This document shows, piece after piece, positions 27,093-36,238 of a stretch of 64,000 nucleotides of DNA. The notes under the pieces were generated by a model. It was given only the letters and a program-made list of their open reading frames with translations. It had not been told where the DNA came from and did not search any database. Source of the DNA: Ramlibacter tataouinensis (GTDB taxonomy: Bacteria > Pseudomonadota > Gammaproteobacteria > Burkholderiales > Burkholderiaceae_C); NCBI RefSeq assembly GCF_001580455.1, contig NZ_CP010951.1, positions 868,001 through 932,000 of the forward strand, written 5' to 3'. A program made the position numbers and the translations under genes. Position 1 is the stretch's first letter, and every line of letters begins with the position of its first letter.

Positions 27093-28025
27093 TCAACGGC
27101 AAGGGGCCGAGCGCAATCCTTCGCCGACCGTGGGAAATCTCAGCCGCACGCGCAGTTCGCGCTTGAGCCGGCTGTTGTCCAGGCGGCGCGATTCATTCAT
27201 GAAACTGAGCACCGACAGCGGCAGTTCGTCGGCTGCGGCCACCCGCGACACACGCCGCGGCCGGGGCAAGCCGTACACGTCGGCGGCCAGGTCGTAGTAG
27301 TCCCCGAGCTTCAGTTGCGTGTCATCGCAGATGTTGTAGATGCGTTGGGGCGCGCCGCGCCACAGCGCGGCGAGCAGCGCGCGCGCCAGGTCGTCGGCAT
27401 GGATGTGGCTCGTATATACGTCGTCCGCGGCCTCGAGCACCGGATGGGCGCGAAGCAGCCGTTCGCGCGGCCCGCCCGGGCGATCCGCCGCGTAGATCCC
27501 GGGCACCCGCAGCAGCGACACGCGCGCGGCGCGACGCCCGAAATGGCGCATCAGCCTTTCGGCATCAAGCCGGCGCTGCGCCCGGGGCGTGCGTGGCTGC
27601 AGCGGCCGGAACTCCTGCACGCGCTCGCCACCGCAGTCGCCGTAGACACCGCTGGTGGATGCATACACGCAACTCGCCGGGCGGCCGCGCCGCGCGATGA
27701 CCCGCATCAGCGACAGCGTGCGCCAATCCAGCCACCAGGCGCCGGAATGCTCGGTGGCCGGAGGCGCCAGGTGCACCAAGCGTGTCGCCAGTCCCGCCAG
27801 CCGCGCGAGCGAGCGCGGCTCATCGAGGTTCCCGATGAGTGGTGTGATGCCGGCTGCGCGCAACTCGGCGACGCGCGAGGGCGAAGAGCTCAGCGCCCGC
27901 AGCGTCACACGGCCGCCAAGCTCGCGTGCCACCCGCATGCCCACGTCGCCGCACCCGACGATCAGCACGCGCTCACGGCGAAAGCGCGACGGCAGTGCGC
28001 CGTAGGGACTTTGGATTGAGGGCAA
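27093..28025 (-). CDS. NAD-dependent epimerase/SDR family protein
   Basis: About 310 residues with a TTG start proposed at 28025 (giving MPSIQSPYGALPSRF); the later GTG would cut off the conserved PYGALPSRFRR region, and no ATG precedes the NAD motif. VLIVGCGDVGMRVA is the Rossmann motif; YASTSGVYGDC replaces the usual YxxxK active site, so it is an atypical SDR close to the YeeZ-like group. It lies head to head with the ferredoxin-reductase gene. Substrate unknown; the start codon is moderately certain. Confidence 0.75.
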   Translation of the reverse strand: MPSIQSPYGALPSRFRRERVLIVGCGDVGMRVARELGGRVTLRALSSSPSRVAELRAAGITPLIGNLDEPRSLARLAGLATRLVHLAPPATEHSGAWWLDWRTLSLMRVIARRGRPASCVYASTSGVYGDCGGERVQEFRPLQPRTPRAQRRLDAERLMRHFGRRAARVSLLRVPGIYAADRPGGPRERLLRAHPVLEAADDVYTSHIHADDLARALLAALWRGAPQRIYNICDDTQLKLGDYYDLAADVYGLPRPRRVSRVAAADELPLSVLSFMNESRRLDNSRLKRELRVRLRFPTVGEGLRSAPCR

Positions 28026-28064
28026 AATCAGGCGTAGACAACAAAGGTTCGAGGATACCCAAAC

Positions 28065-29147
28065 ATGGCGAACGCTTCTCACCAGGCGGCCGGGACCTTC
28101 CAGGTGTCGGTGCAGCCTAGCGGCCGATCGTTCAGCGTCGACGCTGGGGAGGCGATCCTCCCGGCCGCGATCCGGCAAGGCATCGGCATGCCTTACGGCT
28201 GCAAGGACGGCGCCTGCGGCTCCTGCAAGTGCAAGATGCTGGACGGCACCGTGGTCCACGGCACCCACCAGACCAAGGCGCTCAACGCCGAAGAGGAAGC
28301 CGCCGGCTACATCCTCACCTGCTGCGCCGTTCCCCAGACCGATGTGGTGATCGAGTCGCGCCAGGTCACCGACGAAAGCGGATTCCCGGTGCGCAAGATG
28401 CCCTCGCGGGTGATGTCACTCGAGAAGCGGTCGCACGACGTGATGGTCGTCAGGCTGCAGCTGCCGGCCAACGACACCATGCGCTATCACGCGGGCCAGT
28501 ACGTCGAGTTCATCCTGCGCGACGGCGCGCGCCGCAGCTACTCGATGGCCAACGCCCCTCACACCATGCTGCCGCGCGACGGCGTGCCGCCGACGCCGGC
28601 GATCGAGCTGCACGTGCGCCACATGCCCGGCGGCAAGTTCACCGACCATGTCTTCACCGCCATGAAGGAAAAGGAGATCCTGCGCGTCGAGGGTCCCTAT
28701 GGCCACTTCTACCTGCGGGAGGACAGCGACAAGCCGATCGTCTTCCTGGCCTCGGGCACCGGCTTCGCGCCGATCAAGGCCGTCATCGAGCACATGAAGT
28801 TCAAGGACATCCGGCGCCCCTCCGTCCTGTACTGGGGCGGCCGCCGGCCGGCCGACCTGTATCTCGACGACTGGGTGCGGGAGCGCATGGTCGAGATGCC
28901 GCATCTCACCTACGTCCCGGTGATCTCGAACGCCCTGCCCGAGGACAACTGGACCGGCCGCACGGGCTTCGTGCACAAGGCGGTGATGGAGGACTTCCCC
29001 GATCTCTCGGGACACCAGGTCTACGCCTGCGGCGCCCCGATCGTGGTGGATTCGGCCCGCGCAGAGTATTCCGCGCAGGCCAAGCTGCCGCCCGACGAGT
29101 TCTACGCCGACGCCTTCACGACCGAAGCCGACAAGCACGGAGCTTAG
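28065..29147 (+). CDS. 2Fe-2S ferredoxin / FAD-NAD(P) oxidoreductase (CDP-6-deoxy-3,4-glucoseen reductase-like)
   Basis: 360 residues. Plant-type ferredoxin domain first (about 10-100) with CKDGACGSCKCKM and a further Cys in ILTCCAV. Then FAD-binding RRSYSMANAP and NAD-binding VFLASGTGFAPIKAVI and VYACGAPIVVD. This is a single-chain electron donor. It is close to AscD/DdhD (dideoxysugar synthesis) and to oxygenase reductases, but no dideoxysugar or oxygenase genes lie beside it, so that name should be taken as similarity only. Confidence 0.85.
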   Translation: MANASHQAAGTFQVSVQPSGRSFSVDAGEAILPAAIRQGIGMPYGCKDGACGSCKCKMLDGTVVHGTHQTKALNAEEEAAGYILTCCAVPQTDVVIESRQVTDESGFPVRKMPSRVMSLEKRSHDVMVVRLQLPANDTMRYHAGQYVEFILRDGARRSYSMANAPHTMLPRDGVPPTPAIELHVRHMPGGKFTDHVFTAMKEKEILRVEGPYGHFYLREDSDKPIVFLASGTGFAPIKAVIEHMKFKDIRRPSVLYWGGRRPADLYLDDWVRERMVEMPHLTYVPVISNALPEDNWTGRTGFVHKAVMEDFPDLSGHQVYACGAPIVVDSARAEYSAQAKLPPDEFYADAFTTEADKHGA

Positions 29148-29150
29148 CCC

Positions 29151-29290
29151 GTGCTTGCGTCGCAGGCGCGCAGCGACTGGACACAAGCCACCAGAGCGTG
29201 CTTGCGTCTAGGCGCGCAGCGACTGGACACAAGCACCAGAGCGTGCTTGCGTCGCAGGCGCGCAGCGAGTAGACACAAGCGATAGCGAAG
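29151..29290. repeat. Tandem array of 45-47 bp hairpin repeats
   Basis: Three head-to-tail copies start at 29151, 29198 and 29243, each opening CGTGCTTGCGTC and ending near GACACAAGC. Within a unit GCTTGCGTCGC and GCGACTGGACACAAGC form an imperfect stem. Unit length varies by one or two bases (47, 45). There are no unique spacers, so it is not a CRISPR. It fills most of the gap between the ferredoxin-reductase gene and tctC and looks like a member of a dispersed intergenic repeat family. Confidence 0.75.
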
Positions 29291-29336
29291 CGGTGCCAGT
29301 GACGCTTGCGTCCCCGGCCCAGAACAATACCGAACC

Positions 29337-30308
29337 ATGAAACGCAGACACCTTCTTCTTTCCGGCCTGGCGGCAAGCGCCACGCTCTCCGCACCTGCCG
29401 CCTGGGCGCAAGCCAAACCGATTCGCCTCATCGTCCCCTACGCAGCGGGCGGGCCGATCGATGTCACCGCAAGGCTGCTCGCGGAACGGGTGAAGGACAC
29501 GCTCGGTACCGTGATCATCGAGAACCGGCCGGGCGGCGGCGGCAACATCGGCGCCGACGCGGTCGCCAAGGCCGCGCCCGATGGCTACACCATCGGCATT
29601 TCGGCGGTGGCCACGCACGCGATCAACCCCTGGCTGTTCGCGAAGATGCCTTACGACGCGGCCAAGGATTTCGCGCCCATCACGCAGATGGTGCGCGTGC
29701 CGAACGTGCTGGTCGTCAACGCCGAGACGGCTGCGCGCCTCAAGGTCAACACGGTGGCCGACCTGATCTCCTATGCCAAGGCCAATCCCGGCAAGCTCAA
29801 CTACGGCAGCGGCGGCAATGGCAGCGCCGGGCACCTGGCCGGCGAGATGTTCAAGCAGGGCGCGGGCATCTTCGCCGTACACATTCCCTACAACGGCGGC
29901 AACCCGGCGCAGCTGGCGCTGCTGTCCGGCCAGGTCGATTTCAATTTCGACAACCTCGCCACCGCGGCACCCAACATCCGGGCCGGCAAGCTGAAGGCCT
30001 TGGCCGTGACCACCCTGGCCCGGTCCCCCGCGCTGCCCGAGGCGCCGCCGGTAGCCGACACGATCAAGGGGTTTGCCATCGACACCTGGTGGGGACTGGT
30101 GGCGCCCGCCGGCACGCCGCGCGAGGTGGTTTCCAGGCTCAATGCGGCCTTCGTGGCGGCGCTCCAGTCGCCCGAAGCGAGGACGCGCTTCGCCGCTTTG
30201 ATGGCCGAACCCGTGTGGAACACGCCGGACGAATTCGGCAGCTTCATGAAAGCTGAGCTTGCCAAGTACGAGAAGGTGGTCAAACTCTCGGGAGCCAAGG
30301 TCGACTAG
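29337..30308 (+). CDS. Bug-family (TctC) tripartite tricarboxylate transporter binding protein
   Basis: 323 residues. A signal peptide with a twin-arginine-like MKRRHLLLSG start is cleaved near AWAQA. VPYAAGGPIDVTAR, VIIENRPGGGGNIGADAVAKA and PDGYT are hallmark TctC segments, and GTPREVVSRLNAA is typical of the C-terminal lobe. Captures a small carboxylate in the periplasm. The membrane partners TctA and TctB are not adjacent, as is usual for the greatly expanded Bug family of Burkholderiales. Ligand unknown. Confidence 0.93.
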   Translation: MKRRHLLLSGLAASATLSAPAAWAQAKPIRLIVPYAAGGPIDVTARLLAERVKDTLGTVIIENRPGGGGNIGADAVAKAAPDGYTIGISAVATHAINPWLFAKMPYDAAKDFAPITQMVRVPNVLVVNAETAARLKVNTVADLISYAKANPGKLNYGSGGNGSAGHLAGEMFKQGAGIFAVHIPYNGGNPAQLALLSGQVDFNFDNLATAAPNIRAGKLKALAVTTLARSPALPEAPPVADTIKGFAIDTWWGLVAPAGTPREVVSRLNAAFVAALQSPEARTRFAALMAEPVWNTPDEFGSFMKAELAKYEKVVKLSGAKVD

Positions 30309-30408
30309 GGCTCACGTGTTGCTTTTCTGCCGTGCGGCTTTGTCCTACAGATGTGCGAGTTACCGCAGGCTTACAGTGACTCAACCACCTTGGTTTCAGG
30401 AGCATCGC

Positions 30409-31014
30409 ATGGCTGCCGTCCGCCGCACTGCTTCGAGTCTCACCCTCGCTGTCTGCGCGAGCCTTGCGCCGGCCTATGCGCAGGATTCCGGCGGCTTCAA
30501 AGACCCGTATTCACTGCGAACGGCGACCCAGCGCAGTTACCTCGGCCTGAACATGGGCCGCAGCTACTACGAGAGCTCGTGCAGCAGCACGGCGCTGGTG
30601 TGCGATCAGGGCAATCCGACGGCGCGCCTGTATGCGGGCACGACCTTCGGGCGGACCTGGGGCGCGGAGTTCGGTTATGTCGATCTCGGGCGGGTGCTTC
30701 GCCCCACCGGCGAATCGCGCGCTGAGGGCTTGAACCTCAGCCTGGTTGGCCGCACCCGCCTGGCGAGCTCGTGGAGCCTGTTCGGGCGCGTGGGCACCAC
30801 CTACGGCCGCACCGACACCACGGCCATGGCCGCTTCGAGCACGCCCGGCGGCAGCGAGCAGGGATTCGGGATGTCGATGGGCGGCGGCGTCAGCTACGAC
30901 TTCACGCCAAGGCTGTCGGGCACCCTCGAATGGGAAACACACGACCTGCGCTTCGCGGGCGGGACCCGCGACCCGGTGCGCTCCACCAACCTGGGGCTGC
31001 AATACCGCTACTGA
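30409..31014 (+). CDS. Outer-membrane beta-barrel protein
   Basis: 201 residues with a CAGGAG ribosome site ahead of ATG 30409. Signal peptide to about residue 24 (PAYAQD). The mature protein alternates short amphipathic strands and turns, with a barrel-type C terminus NLGLQYRY ending in an aromatic residue. Size suggests an eight-stranded OmpA/OmpW-like barrel. One possible disulfide, SSCSSTALVCDQ, lies in an early loop. No specific function can be given. Confidence 0.8.
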   Translation: MAAVRRTASSLTLAVCASLAPAYAQDSGGFKDPYSLRTATQRSYLGLNMGRSYYESSCSSTALVCDQGNPTARLYAGTTFGRTWGAEFGYVDLGRVLRPTGESRAEGLNLSLVGRTRLASSWSLFGRVGTTYGRTDTTAMAASSTPGGSEQGFGMSMGGGVSYDFTPRLSGTLEWETHDLRFAGGTRDPVRSTNLGLQYRY

Positions 31015-31041
31015 GTTCCATCCCGGCGGACCGGGCCGGGC

Positions 31042-31758
31042 TCACTCGCCCAGGTAGGCTGCGCGCACCTTCGGGTCGCTGAGCATCGCCTTGGCGTCGC
31101 CGCTCATGGTGATGACGCCCGACTCCATCACGTAGCCGCGGTCGGCGATCTCCAGCGCGCGGCTGGCGTTTTGTTCGACCAGCAGGATGGTCACGCCCTG
31201 CGCATAGACCTCGCGGACCACTTCGAAGATCTTGTCCACCATGATGGGCGACAGGCCCATCGAGGGCTCGTCCAGCAGCAACACCTTCGGCCGGCTCATG
31301 AGCGCGCGGCCCATCGCCAGCATCTGCTGCTCGCCGCCGGACAGCGTTCCCGCGAGCTGGTCCTTGCGCTCCTTCAGCCGCGGGAAGATCGCGAAGATCT
31401 TCTCCATGTCGGTGGCGATGCCGTCCTTGTCGCTGCGGATGTGCGCGCCCATCTGCAGGTTCTCGGTGATGGTCATGCGGGCGAACACGCCCCGGCCTTC
31501 CGGCACCATGGCCAGCCCCTGCTTGACCAGGTCCCAGGCGCCACGACCCCTGATGCTGTGCCCCAGGTACTCGATGTCGCCTTCGTTCATCGGCAGGCCG
31601 CCGGTGATCGCCTTCATGGTCGTAGTCTTGCCGGCGCCGTTTGAACCGATGAGCGACACCAGTTCACCCTCGCGGACCTCGAAGTCCACGCCCTTGACCG
31701 CCTGGATGCCGCCGTAGGCGACCTTCAGGCCCTTCACTTTCAACAGCGTCTGGCTCAT
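31042..31758 (-). CDS. livF: Branched-chain amino acid-type ABC transporter ATPase LivF
   Basis: 238 residues. Walker A GSNGAGKTT, signature LSGGEQQMLAMGRAL, Walker B VLLLDEPSMGLSP and the short LivF-type C terminus (KAMLSDPKVRAAYLGE) are intact. GGAGG lies 6 bases before the ATG. Works with LivG on the LivHM channel. Last gene of the livHMGF set; convergent with the beta-barrel gene. Confidence 0.94.
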   Translation of the reverse strand: MSQTLLKVKGLKVAYGGIQAVKGVDFEVREGELVSLIGSNGAGKTTTMKAITGGLPMNEGDIEYLGHSIRGRGAWDLVKQGLAMVPEGRGVFARMTITENLQMGAHIRSDKDGIATDMEKIFAIFPRLKERKDQLAGTLSGGEQQMLAMGRALMSRPKVLLLDEPSMGLSPIMVDKIFEVVREVYAQGVTILLVEQNASRALEIADRGYVMESGVITMSGDAKAMLSDPKVRAAYLGE

Positions 31759-31816
31759 TGGATTACCTCCGCCCTGCGGGCTGCGGTGCGATGAGCCTTC
31801 GGAGCGGCCGTGCGGA

Positions 31817-32632
31817 TCATTGCGCTTCTCCGCTCGCGGCGACCGCCGCCTTCGTCGCGGCGGTGCCGTGGCCGTGCCCGAGGTAGGCCTCGATCACTTT
31901 CTCGTTGTGCTGCACTTCCGCCGGCGTGCCCTCGGCAATCTGCTTGCCGTAGTCGAGCACGGTCACGCGGTTGCACAAGCCCATCACCAGCTTCACATCG
32001 TGCTCGATCAGCAGGATGGTGCGGTTGTCGCGGCGGATCCGGTCGATCAGCTCGCGCAGCTGCACCTTCTCGGTGGCGTTCATGCCGGCGGCCGGTTCGT
32101 CCAGTGCGATCAGCTGCGGGTCGGTCGCCAGCGCCCGCGCGATCTCCAGCCGGCGCTGGTCGCCGTAAGAGAGCGTGCGCGCCCGGTAGTCGGCGTACTT
32201 GCCGATGCCCACATAGTCCAGCAACTCGCGCGCGCGGTTGGCGATCGCCCGCTCCTCCGCCTTGAAGCTTCCGGTGCGGAAGATGGCGCCTATCAGGCCC
32301 GACTGGGTGCGGATATGCCGGCCCACCATCACGTTCTCGATGGCGGTCATCTCGGAAAACAGCCGGATGTTCTGGAACGTGCGGGCGATGCCTGCGCGCG
32401 CCACTTCGTGCACCGCCGTAGGCGAATAGGGCTTGCCGCCCAGCTCGAAGGTGCCGCTGTCCGGCGCGTACAGCCCGGTGATCACGTTGAAGAAGGTGGT
32501 CTTGCCCGCCCCGTTGGGCCCGATCAGGCCATAGATCTGGCCGCGCTCGATGGTGATGCCGACATCCGAGAGCGCCTGCAGGCCGCCGAAGCGCTTGGAG
32601 ATGCCCGCGACGCGAAGAACGATTTCTGCCAT
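31817..32632 (-). CDS. livG: Branched-chain amino acid-type ABC transporter ATPase LivG
   Basis: 271 residues starting MAEIVLRVAGISKRFGG; an upstream in-frame start would overlap livM and is not favoured. Walker A GPNGAGKTTFFN, signature LSYGDQRRLEIARAL, Walker B LIALDEPAAGMN, followed by the LivG-specific IEHDVKLVMGLCNRVTVLDYGKQIAEG. The livM stop lies 11 bases upstream. 58 bases separate it from livF. Confidence 0.94.
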   Translation of the reverse strand: MAEIVLRVAGISKRFGGLQALSDVGITIERGQIYGLIGPNGAGKTTFFNVITGLYAPDSGTFELGGKPYSPTAVHEVARAGIARTFQNIRLFSEMTAIENVMVGRHIRTQSGLIGAIFRTGSFKAEERAIANRARELLDYVGIGKYADYRARTLSYGDQRRLEIARALATDPQLIALDEPAAGMNATEKVQLRELIDRIRRDNRTILLIEHDVKLVMGLCNRVTVLDYGKQIAEGTPAEVQHNEKVIEAYLGHGHGTAATKAAVAASGEAQ

Positions 32633-32643
32633 GTGCCCGCCCC

Positions 32644-33750
32644 TCACTTGCCGCCGTTCTGGCGCAGCGACTTGCCGTGCTCCGGCGTGGGCCACAGGCC
32701 CCGCGGCCGCATCAGCATGACCACGATCATCGCCAGCGCGATGAGCATCTGGCGCAGGATGGACGCGTCCAGCCGGCCGCCGGTCATCGCCTGCAGGTCG
32801 AAATAGCCCGACACCCAGCGCAGCACCTCGGGCAGCGACGCCAGCAGCACCGCGCCCAGGATCACGCCCGGGAGGTGCCCGATGCCGCCCAGCACCACCA
32901 TCGCCACGATCATCACCGACTCGTTCAGGCTGAAGGACTCTGGCGAGACAAAGCCCTGGAAGGCGGCGAACATGGCCCCGGAAACCCCGCCGAAGGTGGC
33001 GCCCATGCCGAAAGCCAGCAGCTTCATGTTGCGGGTATTGATGCCCATGGCCTTGGCTGCGATTTCATCCTCGCGGATCGCCATCCAGGCCCGGCCGATG
33101 CGCGACAGCTCCAGCCGGTGGCAGATCACCACGCTCAGCACCACCAGGATCAGGAACAGGTAGTAGTAGAAGGTGACCGCGTTGATCGAGTAGTCCCCGA
33201 TGTCCAGCCGCTTGCCCAGGTTGAGGCCGAAGATTCTGATCGAGTCGATCTGTCCCATGCCCTTGGGGCCGTTGGTGATGTTCACCGGGTGGTCCAGGTT
33301 GTTCAGGAACACGCGGATGATCTCGCCGAACCCCAGCGTCACGATGGCCAGGTAGTCGCCGCGCAGCTTCAGCGTCGGCGCGCCCAGCAGGATGCCGAAA
33401 AATCCGGCCAACGCAGCGCCCAGCGGAACGACCAGCCAGATCGAGGTGTGCAGCCCGTTCGGGAACGTCTGCTGGAACCACTGGAAGGTATCCGACAGGT
33501 GGGGCGAGGCCATCAGGGCGTACATGTACGCGCCGATCGCGAAGAAAGCCACGTAGCCCAGGTCCAGCAGGCCCGCGTAGCCGACCACGATGTTCAGGCC
33601 CAGCGCGAGCAGCACATAGAGCAGCGCGATGTCGGCGATGCGGACCCAGAAATTGCCGGCCGCCTGCAGCAGCAGCGGCAGGATCGCCAGTGCCAGCGCC
33701 GCCAGCACGTAGACCACGTACTTGTTTTGCCGTTCGATGAAGCCGTTCAT
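32644..33750 (-). CDS. livM: Branched-chain amino acid-type ABC transporter permease LivM
   Basis: 368 residues, start ATG 33750 with a strong GAGGAGG site. About ten hydrophobic segments; VVGYAGLLDLGYVAFFAIGAY and GDYLAIVTLGFGEIIR are LivM hallmarks, and SRIGRAWMAIREDEIAAKAMG is the EAA-like coupling loop. Forms the inner-membrane channel with LivH, which ends 10 bases upstream. Confidence 0.94.
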   Translation of the reverse strand: MNGFIERQNKYVVYVLAALALAILPLLLQAAGNFWVRIADIALLYVLLALGLNIVVGYAGLLDLGYVAFFAIGAYMYALMASPHLSDTFQWFQQTFPNGLHTSIWLVVPLGAALAGFFGILLGAPTLKLRGDYLAIVTLGFGEIIRVFLNNLDHPVNITNGPKGMGQIDSIRIFGLNLGKRLDIGDYSINAVTFYYYLFLILVVLSVVICHRLELSRIGRAWMAIREDEIAAKAMGINTRNMKLLAFGMGATFGGVSGAMFAAFQGFVSPESFSLNESVMIVAMVVLGGIGHLPGVILGAVLLASLPEVLRWVSGYFDLQAMTGGRLDASILRQMLIALAMIVVMLMRPRGLWPTPEHGKSLRQNGGK

Positions 33751-33760
33751 GTGCGCCTCC

Positions 33761-34690
33761 TCAAGCCCGGTCAGCGACACGCTCGCCCAGCAGACCCGAT
33801 GGCCTGAGCGTGAGGATGATGATCAGCACGATGAAGGCGAAGATGTCCGAGTAGTGGCTGCCCAGCACGCCGCCGGTCAGCGCGCCGATGTAGCCGGAGC
33901 CGAACGACTCGATCAGGCCCAGGAGGATGCCTCCCACCACCGCGCCTGCGAGGTTGCCGATGCCGCCGAACACTGCGGCCGTGAAGGCCTTGAGTCCGGG
34001 CAGGAACCCCATCGTGTGCTGCACCGAGCCGTAGTTCGAGGCGTACATCACGCCGGCGATGGTGGCCAGCACCGCGCCGATCACGAAGGTAGCTGAAATC
34101 ACGGTGTCGGGTTTGACGCCCATCAAGGCCGCCACCCGCGGGTTTTCGGCCGTTGCCCGCATCGCGCGTCCGAGCTTGGTGTAGTTCACCAGGTACATCA
34201 GCACTGCCAGCGAAACTGCCGTCAGCCCCAGGATCATGATCTGCGTCGAGGTGATCACCGCCCCCCCGATCAGGATCGGCGCCGGCGGCAGCAGCGTCGG
34301 ATAAGGCTTGTAGTTCGGCTTGAAGATGATCATCGCCAGCGTCTGCAGCAGGATCGACATGCCGATGGCCGTGATCAGCGGTGCAAGCTTGGGGCTGTTG
34401 CGAAGCGGCCGGTAGGCGATCTTTTCGATCGCGAAGTTCAGGGCCGACGCCACCACGCAGGAAATCACCAGCGAGACGACCAGCATCAGCCACCCGGGCA
34501 TCCCGGGCATCGCTTCCTGCATGCCCACGATGATCGCCCAACTGGTGAGCGCCCCTACCATCAACACTTCGCCGTGCGCGAAGTTGATCAGGTTGATGAT
34601 CCCGTACACCATGGTGTAGCCGAGGGCCACCAGGGCGTACATGCTGCCCAGCACCAGCCCATTGATCAACTGCTGCAGCAAGATATCCAT
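33761..34690 (-). CDS. livH: Branched-chain amino acid-type ABC transporter permease LivH
   Basis: 309 residues with about eight membrane segments. LINGLVLGSMYALVALGYTM opens the protein as in all LivH; GRAMRATAENPRVAALMGV is the coupling loop. First gene of livHMGF. There is no LivJ/K-type binding protein in the window, so substrate choice (leucine-type amino acids, amides or aromatic acids) is open. A terminator for the upstream rarA transcript lies at 34753-34784. Confidence 0.94.
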   Translation of the reverse strand: MDILLQQLINGLVLGSMYALVALGYTMVYGIINLINFAHGEVLMVGALTSWAIIVGMQEAMPGMPGWLMLVVSLVISCVVASALNFAIEKIAYRPLRNSPKLAPLITAIGMSILLQTLAMIIFKPNYKPYPTLLPPAPILIGGAVITSTQIMILGLTAVSLAVLMYLVNYTKLGRAMRATAENPRVAALMGVKPDTVISATFVIGAVLATIAGVMYASNYGSVQHTMGFLPGLKAFTAAVFGGIGNLAGAVVGGILLGLIESFGSGYIGALTGGVLGSHYSDIFAFIVLIIILTLRPSGLLGERVADRA

Positions 34691-34752
34691 AAACGTCTCC
34701 GTTGCTTCTCCGGGCCAATGGCGGCACGCGTTTTGGGCACACCGCTATTAGC

Positions 34753-34784
34753 AAAAAACCCGCCTTCGTGTTCGTGGGCGGGTT
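34753..34784 (-). terminator. Rho-independent terminator after rarA
   Basis: On the minus strand an 8-bp stem (34784-34777 with 34764-34757, AACCCGCC/GGCGGGTT) is followed by a run of six T (34758-34753). It lies between rarA and livH and should separate the two transcripts. Confidence 0.8.
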
Positions 34785-34871
34785 GATGGGCATTGTAGCC
34801 AAGCGCCTTGCGCCCCGGAGTTCGGGTTTGCCGGGTTTACCCTCAAGGCCGGAGCTGGTTCAAGGATGCAT

Positions 34872-36197
34872 TCAGCGGCCCGCCTTGTCGTTGCGTTTGC
34901 GCAGTTCTCGCAGCTTTTCGGAGATGCGGATTTCCAGGCCGCGGTCCACCGGCCGATAGAACCCGGGAGGCGCCATGCCATCGGGCAGGTAGTTCTCGCC
35001 TGCGGCGAAGCCACCTTCCTCGTCATGGGCGTAGCGGTAGCCTTTCCCAAATTCGAGGTCCTTCATCAACTGCGTCGGCGCATTGCGCAGGTGCAGGGGC
35101 ACCGGCCGCGTGCCGTCACGCTGCACCAAGGCCTTCGCTTCGTTGAACGCGGCGTACACCGCGTTGGACTTGGGTGCCACTGCAAGATAGATCACGCATT
35201 GCGCCAGCGCAAGTTCGCCCTCGGGCGACCCCAGGCGCTCGTACACCTCGGCGGCGTCCAGCGCCAGGCGCAGCGCCCGCGGGTCGGCCAGCCCGATGTC
35301 CTCGGCCGCCATCCGGATGAGGCGGCGGGCGATGTAGCGGGGGTCGGCGCCGCCATCGAGCATGCGCATGAACCAGTAGAGCGAGGCGTCGGGGTCCGAT
35401 CCCCGCACCGATTTGTGCAGCGCGCTGATCGTGTCGTAGAACTGCTCGCCGCCCTTGTCGTAGCGGCGCAGCCTCTCTCCCAGGACCTTGAGCAGCCAGC
35501 CGTCGGTGATCTCGGCGATCTGCTCCTTCTGCGCCGCCACCATCAGCGTTTCCAGCGTGTTCAGCAGGCGCCGGGCGTCGCCGTCGGCGTAGGCCACCAG
35601 ACGGTCGAGCGCGGCCTGCTCCATCGGCGGCACCGCGGCGATCGCCTGCGCCTTGCCGGCGATCTGCCTCAGGTCATCCTCGCTCAGCGGTTGCAGCACG
35701 TACACGGCTGAGCGCGACAGCAGCGCCGAATTCACCTCGAACGACGGGTTCTCGGTGGTGGCGCCGATGAAGGTGAACAGCCCGGACTCCACGTGCGGCA
35801 GGAAGGCATCCTGCTGGCTCTTGTTGAAGCGGTGCACTTCGTCGACGAAGACAATAGTGCGCCTGCCGCCGGCGCCGGCCGCGGCTTCCAGCGCCGTGCC
35901 CTGGGCGAGCTGCGCCTGCTCCACGGCCTCGCGGATGTCCTTGACGCCCCCAAGCACCGCGCTGATCTGGATGAACTGGGCGTCGAAGGCGTCGGCCATC
36001 AGCCGGGCGATGGTGGTCTTGCCGGTGCCGGGCGGGCCCCAAAGGATGCAGCTGTGCGGCTGCCCCGACTCGAAGGCGATGCGCAGCGGCATGCCTTCAC
36101 CCAACAGGTGCTGCTGGCCGGTCACTTCGCCCAGGTTGCGCGGGCGCAGGCGTTCGGCCAGGGGTTGCAGGGCGGGGGCGACGGGTGGAGGCGGCAC
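34872..36197 (-). CDS. rarA: Replication-associated recombination protein A (MgsA/RarA AAA+ ATPase)
   Basis: About 441 residues from a GTG at 36197; a TTG at 36239 would add 14 residues but would begin on the very base where the divergent gene starts, so I prefer the shorter form. LAERLRPRNLGEVTGQQHLLG, Walker A WGPPGTGKTT, Walker B IVFVDEVHRFNKSQQD and sensor GATTENPSFEVNSALLSR are intact, and the C-terminal MgsA domain (DPDASLYWFMRMLDGGADPRYIARR) is complete. Acts at stalled forks with SSB. Neither start has a good ribosome site. Confidence 0.9.
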   Translation of the reverse strand: MPPPPVAPALQPLAERLRPRNLGEVTGQQHLLGEGMPLRIAFESGQPHSCILWGPPGTGKTTIARLMADAFDAQFIQISAVLGGVKDIREAVEQAQLAQGTALEAAAGAGGRRTIVFVDEVHRFNKSQQDAFLPHVESGLFTFIGATTENPSFEVNSALLSRSAVYVLQPLSEDDLRQIAGKAQAIAAVPPMEQAALDRLVAYADGDARRLLNTLETLMVAAQKEQIAEITDGWLLKVLGERLRRYDKGGEQFYDTISALHKSVRGSDPDASLYWFMRMLDGGADPRYIARRLIRMAAEDIGLADPRALRLALDAAEVYERLGSPEGELALAQCVIYLAVAPKSNAVYAAFNEAKALVQRDGTRPVPLHLRNAPTQLMKDLEFGKGYRYAHDEEGGFAAGENYLPDGMAPPGFYRPVDRGLEIRISEKLRELRKRNDKAGR

Positions 36198-36238
36198 GGG
36201 ACGGTCCGGATGTGGGGGCAGTTTATAGTCCCGCCACA

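Noticed and set aside
26847..28019. Open frame running through the tRNA tail repeats and opposite the SDR gene
   Set aside because: Its N-terminal repeats are just the translated 81-bp tRNA-end repeats; such ORFs are a common misannotation.
29151..29290. Possible CRISPR array
   Set aside because: Repeats are directly adjacent with no unique spacers, and no cas genes are nearby.
29116..29431. Small minus-strand ORFs rich in CDAST/SLRAC over the repeats before tctC
   Set aside because: Translation of the 45-47 bp repeat; no ribosome site or conservation expected.
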